A DNA stretch of 64,000 nucleotides from assembly GCF_014898815.1 (NCBI RefSeq), contig NW_026515445.1, positions 1,302,001 through 1,366,000 of the forward strand. The letters run 5' to 3'. The DNA is from Panonychus citri. Lineage: Eukaryota; Arthropoda; Arachnida; Trombidiformes; Tetranychidae. Positions within the stretch are counted from its first letter, which is position 1. Each line of letters opens with the position of its first letter. Positions 48,201 to 61,809 of the stretch are shown piece by piece. The position numbers and the translations under genes were made by a program. The notes beneath the pieces were generated by a model. It was not told the DNA's origin, searched no databases, and saw only the letters and a program-made list of their open reading frames with translations.

Positions 48201-51200
48201 TCAATGGGAATCAATGTTTATCTACTAATCTAAAATAATAGTAATTGTTATATATAAAAAGTAGATTTAATTATTTTCTTTTCTTAACCACACTAATCTA
48301 ACTGTGTCTAATCAAAGTGATTTAATTCAATTATAAAGTAAACACTGTCAACTACCTGATTATTGAAAGGAAATAAACCAAAAAGATTACATGAAACAGA
48401 TGATATCAAATGAGTTCTATCAGATTAATCTTGAACTGAATTTCAGATTCAATCCATTTGTAAGGGATTGAAGTTTCCCTTTTGAAGGTTGTTAGTTTAC
48501 AATTGATTCCATTGGAAAAAAGCAATAACTTAAATGGATAATTGTTTAATGATATTAGCCATTAGTTAATGATTCTTTAAAATTTCAATTCAATTGTAAT
48601 TTCCTGTTTTATACACTTAGAGAGCAACAACAATGATCAACATGATAATCAATATGAAGATTGAACTGAATCATCATTTAAAAGTTCACTGAATTGGAAG
48701 AAAATATTGATAGCAAAAATCCATTGATAAGAAAGGGTCATTTCTTATATCAATTTCCTGAACAGTTTTCAAACATTTCCTTTGGAATCTCCTCATGAAA
48801 AGCTCACTGAATTTTCATTCCCATCCTTCTAAACTTTTCCATCTAAATTAATAATTCCTCCTTCTTGATTTATGATTCACTATTTATCAATAATAATGAT
48901 AATCAATAAATATCAATCCAAGAATCTGATAGTTTCGGTCATTCTATTTCTATCTTACTAATGTCCATAAGAACTGATGAAAAAATATCCACCATTTGCC
49001 TCTATTTTAATTATATCAGTTGATTTTCGTTGACAATAGATTCATCTTAGAATTCATTATGATCATTAATGAATATTTCATAAAATCACCATGATTTTGG
49101 TCAAAATAACGGAGAGATGATCATTAATCATATCTTGGAGGAAGCTGAGTTTTTACATGAAGTGAGAAAAGTTCATTTAAATTGAAACGGAAATGATGGA
49201 ATAAGAAAATTGTTACCATTTTAACACGTAATGATTATCTTATATCAAGAACTGTTAGTCAAAATACCATCATGATATTTTCCATGACTTTTACGCCGAG
49301 TTGAAGGAAATAGGATATCGAGTGAAACCAAGTTAATATTTGAAGTTTATGATGTAAATTCAACAGCCGAATATTAAATCTGAATAAATGACAATTCCTT
49401 TCGAGTGAATGTTGATTATTGATAAATTCTAATTGCTATTATTTTCTTCCCAGGTGATCGACAACTTCCTATTAATCGACGACAAACAGTTTATCCTAAC
49501 GGTACTTTGGTTGTTCATAATGTATTTAGACAAGAAGATGAAGGTGAATATAAGTGCCTGGTTGAAGACAAAGATGGACGATCAGCTGAAAGACGAATTG
49601 GTGTTCGTGTTCTTGGTAAGTTAATCTTCTAATTTCTCATGATGAATATAAATCTGCTAAATATTATCAATAGGAAAACAAATTAATCCATCACAAGATT
49701 TTATTCTTATGGTAAATGTGAGAGAATTGGTTACCTTTACATTGGAAGCATATCGAGCAATAAATGTATCTCATGTTATTGTTGCATTATTCATAGACTC
49801 TTGTAGAAAACCCTTATTCCCATGTAGTATTATTATTACATGGGAATCGGGGTGGAGGTGAAAAGAAAGGAGGAAGATGAAAACTATTCATTTCTTATGA
49901 AAATACCTTGTGATTAAGAATAGGCTCAGTTTGATCTCTATTGATGAGGAAGAAAAGGAAAAGGGCAAGAAAACATACTCTTCCTTTAGCTTTCTCTTCA
50001 TCTTCTTTTCATTCACTCTATTATCATTATCTTCTTTCATGGTGTTCATTTTATTTGTTCTGTCTCTTGTAAAAACCTCCATTCTGAGTAAATCTTGATG
50101 ATGATCATGATGGAGATGATGGTTGACAAAGTCTATTATTACGAAGGCAAAACGATGATTAAGGTGGTTGAGGTCACAGCTTCCAACTGTTCAAACCGAA
50201 TGTCATTATTCAATTTTAATTGAGAAAAGAATGACAAAATTCTGAGCATTTTAGACTGAGAAAATTTTCCAACCATGAAACAATAGCCAATGAAACTATC
50301 CCTACACTTGATTCAGAAAAGTTCCAAAAGTTGAATGAATCAAAACTGAGAAGAGAAAAAGTTTAAACAAATTCTCAATATTAGATGAGAAAAAAAGTCT
50401 CATTTAATTAACATTGGAAAGTAAAAAGTAAAAAATGAAAACTCGATTTTCTCTATCACCAAGAATCGCATTCAATTAGCATGATGATATTATCCAATAG
50501 CAAGAGTTGGTCAGTTCATTAAGGAAATTGAGCTCATCATGATGAATCCAGAAAAAAAATCTATTCAACTGGAATAATGAAATATCATGTATGAACTTTG
50601 AAAGCAATACTTATCGACTATAATGAGATCTGAAAATCAGTTAATCCATAAAATTAAATTTAATAACAAACTCAGAACAGGTAAATTCAATTACGGTTTA
50701 ACCTAAATAATGATAATAATTCAATAACAATATCGAATTGAAAAAAAAGTTCTAACCTGTAATTTGATTGAGAATTTTTTTACCATCAAATGGGTCTTGT
50801 TATTATCGTTATCTAATTGATTTAAACAATTAACTTAATTGATTAGATGATGATTACGTTAGACGATAATCTTATTTTGTAATAACACAATCATTGTTTT
50901 CACATTTGAACAATTTATTAATTGAGTTGATTAATTTTTACTTATATAGATAACTTTAAGTGTTAATCTGATTAATTAAATTGTTACCTTATTTCATGGC
51001 TACTGTTGATCAATTAATCTACTAATTAACAGGCTAAATCAACTGGGGATTGTGTAGTTAATTGTTGTGAAAAAAAAGTAAGATTTTGCTTCATTATTCA
51101 AATCCCAGGAGATTCATGATTAAGGTGCTGATTCTAATTAAGTTAATGATTCAATTTGTTAATCAGTCAAAAAATATTTACCATTTTGATTAACTGATAG

Positions 51201-54200
51201 TAGATTAAAATCCTGACAATTGAGATTATTTTAAATCATTAACCAGTTTGATTGTCTAATAATTCAGTAATCAAAAGCAACTGCTTTAATCATTAACCAT
51301 TTATATTTACTAATTGATTTGATTAAACTCATTGATCTTGTACATTGTTGGTAAAGGAAGAGCTTTTTTTAAACATTAATCACTACACCATTAAAAGTTT
51401 AATAAAAATTAACTTTAACAATGATCAGAATCAACATGATCATCACAATAACCGTTAACCATTATAATCATTAAACAATTTAGTAAACAGCCAACAGATA
51501 ATTACATTGTGAAAACATGATTAAACTGATTGTTGTTAGATAATAATAACAAAAAAACTATGTTCAGATTGGAACCAGATTAACTAACAATTAGGTTGAA
51601 ATACATTAAACGGATTACATTATCTCAAGCAATCTAATCTCATAGACAATTAATTGAGTCAGACAATTAAAGCCTAAATGTTATCATGCGACAATTAACT
51701 CAAATGAAAATGAAAATAACTGATTTATGTATCGTAATCAAATCAACCTAATCAAGTTTATTAGCTTAATCATGAACAATGAAAAATAAAACTCAAGCTC
51801 CAATAACGATGATGATACAATAATAATAAGCTGAATAGGAGCAGCATTATGATTAGGCTAATAAGTGAATCAAATTTTTTGTTTGTTATAATAATGATTA
51901 AAGAGATGATTAATATAATAATGGTGATCGTTAATGATGATTTATTGTTAATTGTTTTCTATTCAGTTGCCCCAACAATTATGCCATTCAGTTTTGGAAG
52001 CAATTTACAGGAAGGTATGAGAGCCTCGGTAACGTGTACGATCACAACGGGCGATGTACCGATTGACATTCAATGGTTGAAAAATGGTCAACCCTTAATA
52101 CTGACCAGTGACATTCACCTCGAAAAAGTGGACGATTTCATATCGACGTTGATTTTCAAGCCATTGCGACAAGATCATTCTGGGATATATTCTTGTGTAG
52201 CATCAAATGAAGCATCAACAAACAACCACACAATTCATCTTTCAGTTGACTGTGAGTATCATCATCTTCATCCTTCATCCCAACACCTTATCCCTCTCAT
52301 CTTATCATCCCTTTTGCCTCATACCTTTTGTTTTCACATGGGAAGATAAGTCATCGTCTTATATTTATATTGATTGATTGACTTGGAACAAGGAAATTGA
52401 AGTAACATGAACAACGAATTAAGTTGAAAGTAAAAATACTTGAACAGAAAAAGATCACAAGATTATTCAGTTACTATTTTCCATTGATGATGATGATGAA
52501 GATGAAGATAATCTTTTCATCATCATCTTGATTATCATCTTTTCTCATTGGAACCATTTTCCTCTGAACATTTAATAATAATAAGGATAATATTGTTTTC
52601 TTGTAATTCAGGCATTTTATTTGTGTGAATAAAATGAATTACAATTGAGTTTTCATGATGAAATTGGATTTAATTGCTTTTGCTTAGCAATTAAATATCC
52701 ACTATTTGTTTTTCATCTTGATTGAGTTTTATCATGATAAACATTTTCAACTAATAAATGTCCAGTTAAGATGAAGATAATGATGATTAAACTTTTCAAG
52801 TGAAAATAAATAAACTCGGGAAAAGAAATGAAAACTACTCAAGTTTATTTCCCTGAATTCACCCTGCAAAACAATTCAATTGCAAGTCATTCAGATCAAC
52901 ATGAAATTTACATAACTCTCATCTGCTATGATGTTGACCCTTGGGAGTGATAATAATATCCAATTCCAAGATAGATAAATATTGACCAGAATTTATTTCC
53001 AAGTTGAGTTTTTCCATTGACCAAGTGTTGAACTTATTTCATGATTATATCATCACATGGACATGAAACTTTTGCTGTTCCAAGGGTCAAAAGTCATGAA
53101 TTATCATTTTGATTTACTATTTTGAGAAAAAGCAAAAAAGCCATAACTCGATTTCAAATTTTTCTCTTATCCATTTGATGATTCATCTGAACTTTGGTTC
53201 ATGTTTGATGTTAGTATTATCATGTATTCATCCCTACATCAGTGAAGCTATTTTTAGATATCATGAGGCTACGATTCTTTGACATGATAATTCTCAAGTC
53301 ACTTTGTCTAAGATATTAACAGTTATCTCATTAATTCCCTGATTAGTTATAACTTATTAAATATCCTTCTCTCAACCTTCCAAGTCAATAGTTATTTTTT
53401 ACTTCTTACACTTTTATCATTTGTCATTGAGAGTTGGTGTTCATTTTGACAACATGATCATCATGATGATAATCAGAAATTTGAACTGAAATCACGATTG
53501 TTGACAGTTGCATCTTCATCATCATCAGATAATTTAACTCAATCTCAAAGTTTTGTTCCTATTACATCATCACATGCGAAGAATGGGAAAGAGACTCAGA
53601 ATTTATTCCATATTATTTGTGGGAAAAGAAGGTAAACTTTTCATGTTCGAATCTCGAACACGTCCTTTTTATCGATTTAACCTGTAAATTCCAAGTAGAA
53701 GATTCTTGTTTCTCATCTTCCTCCTTTTTCTCATCCTCATCTTCTCATCCTCATCTTCTAGTTCCATTTTCATTCATTTTTGTCTTTTATACTCAGTCAA
53801 CCATCGGTAAAAAGTTGATTCACATTCTCACACCTTATCCATTATTGATCATCAGTTGAGTGTCAAGAAATAACCATCAATCCATTCACCATTTTATCCA
53901 ACATTTCTCATCATCTCTTCCTCCATTCATATTATCATCTTCATCTTTCATCTCATTCTCTTTCTCATCTTTTCTCGGTGTAACCATCATCATAACCATC
54001 ATCCAAATAATATAACCAATCCTCACAAATCATAATTTACTTTTCCCTTGAAAAACTCAATCTTTCCCGACTTATTTTAGTATAATAATGACTTGAGCAT
54101 TAACAGAGTCACCATGATAACCACAATTAACTTTAATCATGAATTATGAACACAAGATAACAGATTAATTATTCCAATCTAATCAGTATTTTAATGAATT

Positions 54201-57200
54201 AGATGTTTCATATCTAATATCTACTAATAATGGTGATAACTTTCACTTTAATTATTCTCAATTCAGATTCTTGCCTGAGTAGCAATAAACTAATCTCATC
54301 ATTCATCATGTATAATATTATAATCATCTTAATCATTGTTAACATTTCTTATTCACTAAATTACTTAGACTTTATGTTAGTACATCTTTGCACGTAATAA
54401 ATGGTTTCCACTGAATGAAACTATTATCACAATCATATGTTAATTTCATTTGAATTATAACAAAGTTACAAATTATCAGGAAGTAATCAGATTTAATTCA
54501 ATGTTGAAATGAACATGAAATACTCAAGAGATTTACAAGTAATAGAGGAAAATTCAACTTTAAAATTTATCGAAAAGATGACTTTTTATTTGAATTCTTT
54601 AATTAATTAATCAAATCGAATTGAAATCCAGTCCAGTCGTTGATTCCAATGAAAATGACTAACTAGAGTTAATCTTCTGGAGACTATCGAGTGATTACAA
54701 TTTGAAGTGAATTAATCCAATCAAATCTTATTGATAATTCATATTAAGATGATGAGATTTGATTAATTTATGAGAAACTGAAAGGGAAGAAAAAATTTGC
54801 TGAATTTTGTGAGCTCACAGAACTCACAGAGATCAATGGGAGGTGAAAGAGAATGAGGCAACTGAGATGAGAATTGATGATGATATTTGAGGGCCTGAGG
54901 TGATTTGACGATACAATTGCTGTCTCATCAGGTGAATTAATATATTCTGTCTCAATAAAGAACAAAAATAATAACTTAGAAAATAGTTTTCTCATTGATT
55001 CGAAGGCTCAGAATCTTTCTTCTTATTTATCTCTCTCATTCTCTCAGTTGATCTCATGATAATCATGATAATATTGTTAAGAATATTCTGTAAATTCTGT
55101 CGGGTAGTAATAATTTCCAATGATGATAATGATGATAAGCTACGATTTAGTGTGAATAATGACATTAGTCAAAATAATGGGGACCAAATATTTTCGCCCT
55201 GAGGGCAAACATATCACAACCTATTATCATCTGAATTATTACTACATGAGGAAGAAAAGAAACGATATAAATTATAGACTAAGTAAATTCTGTGATTTCC
55301 TATCCGAAATTCATTCACATTTCCATTCTGTCAATTCTCCACCAGGAATCAGAATCTTAATAAATTATCATGATTATATTTTTTTCCTCCACATGATTAA
55401 CATTTCTCATTAAATCCTTTGCATTAACATGAACAAAAAAAGTTGTTTAATATCTTTAAGGTGTTTCCAGCATTTTCATGATGATCTTATCATCATTATT
55501 AACATGATTATTCATTATTCTCTTAATCAGAATTAGCTCCAGGGGAAGAAAAGGAATAATATTTATATTGAATAGGAAGAGATTTTTTCATTCTCTCGTA
55601 TCATTAATTGAGTAAATATCACTAATTATAAACAATATACAAATTATTAGTATCAACAATTCATGTTGATTAAGTTAATTAATCAGCACGAATATTGAGT
55701 CACAATTAAGTTAATGCTGAGGGAGAAAAAAAAGTTTTGACAATCAGATGTATCATTAGATTTGATTATCTCCATGAAATCAGGAAAGTTTTTTTTTGTT
55801 GAATTTCCTAAAAGCAGAAATAATAATGAATAAGTTTTGGAAATTTAATCTTTTTGTTCCTCATTGAATATATTAGATGTATATTCAATTGGAACGATTG
55901 AGAATCATGATGATTTTTTATTATCTGATAGAAATGACGAAGTAAAAATAATAATTCTTATTCTGTATTCGATAAATTGTCTTAAATGTTATTAGTTTAA
56001 TATATGGAATCTTTTTTCTCTACTGAAAGTTCAAAGGATTGGTTAAAATTATGAGAATTAACCGTAGAAGAAAAAAATGCCAAAGAAGATGAAAGTTCCA
56101 TGTGAGTGGATGGGGAAAGTGATGGAGATATAAAAAGTTATTAGGAAATAAAAGTTTATGATAATAACATTAGAAAAAAAAGTTTCATTCGAGTTTCATT
56201 TTCTTGAATGAGAGAAAAAGTTTGAGAAAAATTCAGAGACTTTATGATGAAAATGATTGTAATGTTAAGTCAATTTCACTGATTAACAAAATGATGAAGT
56301 TCATGAGAAATATTAACATGATTCACAAAAGGAGATACTCTGTTAGCAAGAGATTTTGAAATGATTGCAGATTCTTAATTTGTTTAAATGCATTCGCGTT
56401 TAATTCAAGTCTATTAGTAGCCATGTGAATAGTCAGAATTTTATATTACTTGGTCTGAATTTTAAAATGACACTTGAAATAAATGCAGTTGAATTCAACA
56501 TTCTGATAACTATATGAATCTCGGAATCGAGTCTTTTTATATCTTTTATTCAAATTGGCGATGGTAGATGAGTGTGAAAGTGAGATGAGATCTAAATAGT
56601 AATTCAATAAAGTGAATTAGTAAATTAACACAATAATCATGATGGTTATTGGCCTGAAAATGATTAGTATTGTGAAGAAATGGTTATTGTGAATTTCATG
56701 AAAGAGCTTAACTTTCGTCTCTCTCCACTATCCTGACATCTTTTCCATGGTAATGTTTGAGTTTCGAATTTGATAATCTCATCAAATAATTGTGAATAAG
56801 TTTTACTTTTACATGGAAGAGCTCATGATATTTTCTAGGCTCAAGGTTGAGAAATAAAGTATCAAAATATTTTCGTACATTTTGTATAATGATGTTGATG
56901 AATTTCTGAGGTAAGATGATGAATTTGATGGTTACTCATTCATCCAGCTGATGAAACTCTGAATGCGTTCAGTATGAAATTCTGCAAACTTTTGTTCCAA
57001 TTTTTTTATCCTCAGTTAAACTCAGAACTTTCTCTGATTAACATTCTGTTCTAGTCACCGGTATTCTCAACATTTCATCTCATCTACGCTTAAGACACTT
57101 GCTATTACATCTTGAGCATTTCCACAATATCTTCTTCTTCATCATCATGATCATCATGTTCTGTGGTTTCTTTAGCCTTCATTTAATTCGAAAGAATAAT

Positions 57201-60200
57201 TTTTTTCTCTTTTGGTGAAACTCTGTTAAGATGATGAACATTACCATAATTTAAGGTGAAGTTAAAATGATTTACATAATTTAGACTTAATTCCAACACT
57301 GATTGTGAATATATTTCTGTGAAATGAAGCTCAGAATATTCTTGAATTGAGAATAAAATTTTTCAAGAATTGAGTTCGACTTGAAAGAAAAAAATTCCAA
57401 GTGAAATCTTTTTCTTTTCTCACAAGATATTCTCATGAACGATAATAATGATTAATTTAATATAATGATTTCTTTTCTTAGCTAATCTACACAAAAGATA
57501 AGATATATTTCATTTCAATTATTATTCAATCATGATAATGATATTAAGATGGAGTCGGAGTGAAGGTATTTTATCATTTTAATCTGGAAAAGTTCATGGG
57601 AAGCATCAGTAATTTCCAGGATTTATAATGAACAACATGGAATGAGTTGAAATTATATGAATATTTTTCGTTATCTGAAATTCAAATTTTGTTCAGATTT
57701 CAATATTTTCTCATTGAGATGATAAAATTACCATGAAGTAAAAAAGTTGATCATCTGTTTCAATTGAGTTTCATTATTATTATGTAATTTGAATCAATAT
57801 TTTTGCTTTTTCTTTTATTATTATTATTACATCTTCATGTATCTTCATTATCGTTTTCAGGATAATTGTAGTTTTATCTTGAAAGAATCAATTACGATTG
57901 AGAGTATATGAAAACCCCTCAAGTTAAATCAATTGTAGATGATGATGAAGATGATAATATCAATTGATGATCATGATTCACATTCATCTTCATCATTCAG
58001 CTTCCTCAGGTAATCAAATGCTGATACTGATGAATGAAGATAAGAATATAAAAATAACCTGAATAAGATGATCAAGTTTACCTAATTTCACAAACAAATT
58101 ACAGTTATCATCATCATCATCCTTTTCCTCTCTCAGCATCATTTTCTTTGTCACTTTCTCTTTTCTCTTCCATAAATTACTTCCATCTTCCTCATCTACC
58201 AGAACTTTATTCTCATTCTATTCCATGTCATTGGCAACTCTTTCGTCTTCTTCTTCTTCCTTATCATCCTCTCTTATCTTCTTCATTTTCTTTCTCTCTT
58301 TTTTTTGTTCATCTTCTTTGGGCCACTTGAACTTCTTCGGCTTCTCTGATTTTCCATTAACTTTTCTTGCAGCATCTTTCATCCTCTCATTACGATCTCA
58401 CGATAAAGATTATCCTCTCAATCCCTTTGGACTATTTTTGGGTCAAACAAAAAATATCTAATAACATTGAATATGATACATAATACATATTATCTGTTTT
58501 TAAAAGTTGTCTCCTGATTGGATTCAGGGCCTAGAGTTTCATGATGATAATCATGAAAGCTAATAAAGATATTATTTCATTCTGATCTCACTAATCTTTT
58601 CAATTAACTTTGCTAGACAATAAGATTCAATTAGTTTTCAGATTATTGCTTTAAACAACAATCCAAATATAATAATAAATTGAAGGGTAAAGTGGATAGA
58701 GAAAAGGGAAATCGTAATTATATTTTCCTTATTATCCATTTTTACAATGAAACTGAGATTACAGGGTCTTCCTTTCATGTAGATATAATTTCATTAATAT
58801 ATTACGAAGGAGAAAATTATTATTATATTTAGTATCTGATTCAAGCAGTGTTTTAACCGATAACGATGAAGATAATCAGATGAACTGATTATGTAAAAAT
58901 CTGAAACGGTGAAAATTTTTGGATATAATTCAATTATTATATTGTGATAATTGGATAGATCAGAATAGTTTTGTCATCAGAATCAGAATTTTTTGTGCTT
59001 TTCTCAATGAAATGAATTGAAAGGCCAATAATTTGAAGATAATGATGATTAACATGATTCTCTAGGTGGAGACCGAATGACAATTCATTTCCAGATGAAT
59101 GATATTGAATTAAAGGTGAGGCTCACAAAGGAATCAGAACTTTAATAATTCAAATTTCTATCATGAAGGTGTTTATATTTTAATCTCTAATTTAAATATT
59201 TTTAATTCTTTGCCACCAAAGGATATTCAGTTTACTATTGAACTGATCCAATTATAATTAACTTGGAGTTGAAAGTAAATCAATAATCCAAACTAACAAT
59301 TCAACTTTAATTAGAAATCAATTATTTCTTTCCCTTTAATCTTGATTAGATTTTCCTATTGTTGTCCAATTTTTTTTCCTTCAATTAATTAATTGATTGA
59401 AATGAAAATAAGTAAGTCACCCAGATTAGTTTACAAGATAAACCAAGTTAATCTTAATTAATCCAATTAGTAGAGTTGATTTGATTTCACCAATTAATCT
59501 GATTAACACACAGATAAAAAAGGTAAATGTTTCCCAGTAAAACAACCAGATAGCAACATGATAATTTAGATAATCAGATGAGACATAAATCATTTGAAAT
59601 AATTGTGATTATTTTGAAGAAGTTTGAAAAAGTTTGATAACTCAATTTCCTCATGAATTTTATTGAAAACTTTTCAACTCCTGATAACCATTAATATCAT
59701 GATAATGGTAATCATAATCATGATTATGGATTTTGATGAATCCATTTACCTTAAGTTAATCCTTTCGCATTTCCCTCGACTCATCTCTAATGGTGGTTGA
59801 GTTAATTTTTTGATTAATGAAGAGTAAGAAATGTTTCTATTGATATGATTAATTTTCATGGTAACAATTGATGATTTTCTGTCAACTAATTTATCATTTC
59901 TCACCTTAAATAGGCAAAATCTCTTCCACATCATCATCATGATCCTTAAAGCAAAAAAGGATCATCGTTATATTGTTATAACCAAAAAGTATTATTACAT
60001 TTAACGTCTAACGAAATAATCAGTAACATCATTAATCAATTGTTTCTCAACAGTTCTCCTGAATCCCAAGCTCAATCAGTTGATGCCCAAAGATAAAAAA
60101 TGAACATTTTTCATTAAATCCTCAACTTTGAATTGAGTTTATTTGGTATATTAAATAATTTCCTGAAAATTTCTTATTTTCATCAGTTTTGATTATCCCT

Positions 60201-61809
60201 TTGTTTAGACAATTTTGATATTGTTCCAAGAACTCACTCTGAATTTCCTGTAAACAAATTGAACTTTGTTTTGCTCTTTTTTTACTAAGGAAAAATGAGT
60301 AATTAAGATTTTAAAGAATTTATCATTTCCATGATTTCCTGATTTCGATTTATTATCATCCTCAGATCCATGATGATTATCATGTTTTATATTCACGAAT
60401 CGAATCTCTCAATATCCTCGAACTATTTCCTTTCAAAGATTTAGATCAGAAAATTTCATAACATTTATTAGATTATTTCCTCTGGTTGGTAAATATCATG
60501 TATGAATGAATGGTAATGGTCAAGGAGGAACAAGAAAAGAGGAAACTAATGGTCAGTTGAGAATTTGTTTTCTATCATATTAAGATGCAATGGTTGGTAA
60601 ACATGAGAATTGAAAGTGAATAGATGATGAAAGAAGATTTTTTTCTTTTCTCAAGTAAGCATTTCATTCATACCTTTAGCAGTGGAAAATGAGAACTGAA
60701 ATCGCCCTCAGGCATTTGATACTCTTTGGCACAATCAGTTTATTCAAAGTATAATATCGCCTCAGTAGATGAAAATGTTTACCATGATGATTCAGATCAA
60801 AGTCTAAATATTTGACCATAAATCGTAAGTTCCATGCCAGGGAAAAGTTTCTATTCGTAGAAAAATATTTAGTTTTACCTCATCTTGTACATTTATCTTA
60901 TTCTTTATCATCCTTATCATCTTAACAACATTCTTTTCTTTGCTCTTCATTGTCCTCATCTTCCATCATCTTCTATTTATCCTCCTTCTCTGTTGTTCAT
61001 CCCTTTTCCTCTTCTTCCGCCTCCTTCCACTTCTTTGTCTCTCTCAATTTTATTTATTTATTTCTCAATCATCCAAATTAATTGATTACAAAAACAAATC
61101 TCCTTCTAATAATTAACTATTCATCTTAATCATTTTCTACTAGCTCCACCCCAATGGAAGATTGAACCTGAAGATAAATCGGTTATCGAAGGTCAGAGTT
61201 TGACAATAGACTGTCAAGCCTTTGGTAAACCAGAACCCAGAGTATTGTGGAAAAAATCATCTGACCAGTGGTCAGTTAACAATTATAAGACAATTATCAG
61301 CGGCTCTCAAGTTCAAACTCTGGTCAATGGGTCACTTTATTTTATTGAAATTTCTTCACATGATTCTGGTAGTTACATGTGCGAAGCCAGTAATGGGATC
61401 GGGACACCATTAAGTGCTGTGGTCAAAGTAAATGTCCACAGTAAGTAACTTGAGAAACAAATTTAATCGATTTGAACAATTGAACTAATCGTGTTTATCA
61501 TTTGAATCACAGTTCCTGCTCGATTTACTGAGAGATTTCAATCAATCAAAGCTCAAAAAGGAGATTCAATTGAAATAAGTTGTGTCTCTCATGGTGAGAT
61601 GCCCATTAAAATTACCTGGACAAAAGATTCTAAGAGTTTAACTAACCTCGCGATGCAGCAAATTTTTGAGGAAAATCAAGCCTTGACTTCTGAATATATT
61701 TCCAAATTCTTAATTCGCTCAAGTTCAAGATCAGATTCTGGTCTCTATTCATGTACAGGATCAAATTTATACGGAACAGATGAACGTAGGATCGAGCTTA
61801 TTATTCAAG
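45210..61809 (+). CDS. Dscam-like Ig-superfamily protein, 5' part (continues beyond the window)
   Basis: Neuronal/immune-type adhesion receptor related to Dscam. Exons: 45210-45327, 45885-46292, 49454-49615, 51967-52251, 61144-61440 and 61513-61809, all breaking in phase 1. Exon 1 encodes a signal peptide (ICITIATIYIVSLLPQAYG) and splices directly to an Ig domain with LRCSAKGNPLPQIMW, GDYVSSDGSVISFINIS and GGRYECTAIND. By recall of Drosophila Dscam1 this corresponds to Ig5. Next come Ig6 (LTVVAGRPMYINCPYS, YPNGTLVVHNV), Ig7 (APTIMPFSFGSNLQEGMRA), Ig8 (PPQWKIEPEDKSVIEGQS) and Ig9 (ARFTERFQSIKAQKGDSIEI). Ig1-Ig4 equivalents are missing. BUB3 sits just upstream, so they are unlikely to lie close by. 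Later exons (Ig10, FNIII, TM) are expected to the right. ATG 45234 is an alternative start. No tandem alternative exons are visible. Confidence 0.85.
46293..49453. other. Dscam-like intron 2 (3.2 kb)
   Basis: AT-rich intron that interrupts the Ig6 domain. It holds a CAT/ATC triplet run near 46858-46881. No Ig-like frame was found on either strand. Confidence 0.6.
46858..46881. repeat. (ATC)n trinucleotide repeat
   Basis: About eight ATC triplets in a row, then a CTC interruption, inside Dscam-like intron 2. Confidence 0.8.
49616..51966. other. Dscam-like intron 3 (2.35 kb)
   Basis: AT-rich intron upstream of the single Ig7 exon. It contains a perfect 11 bp inverted repeat at 49816-49847. 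The opposite-strand frames at 49888-50098 are low-complexity purine/pyrimidine stretches and not genes. Confidence 0.6.
49816..49847. repeat. Perfect 11 bp inverted repeat (hairpin)
   Basis: ATTCCCATGTA at 49816-49826 and its exact reverse complement TACATGGGAAT at 49837-49847 flank a 10-base AT loop. It would fold as a strong hairpin in the pre-mRNA, 200 bp after the Ig6 exon. Confidence 0.75.
52252..61143. other. Dscam-like intron 4 (8.9 kb), no exons recognised
   Basis: The longest intron in the window, between the Ig7 and Ig8 exons. It is AT-rich with many ATCATGAT-type palindromic words. Long pyrimidine-rich belts occur at about 53695-53960, 58100-58330 and 60935-61070, the last just upstream of the Ig8 acceptor. 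I looked for additional Ig7-like cassettes (C...W...YxC patterns) and found none in the open frames. Confidence 0.6.

Noticed and set aside
53695..58330. Pyrimidine-rich belts as docking/selector RNA structures
   Set aside because: Such structures matter for mutually exclusive exon clusters, and none are visible here. Simple compositional bias explains the belts.
52252..61143. Alternative Ig7 cassette cluster as in insect Dscam1
   Set aside because: No open frame in the intron shows the C...W...DxGxYxC Ig pattern. Frames present are low-complexity or pyrimidine-rich.
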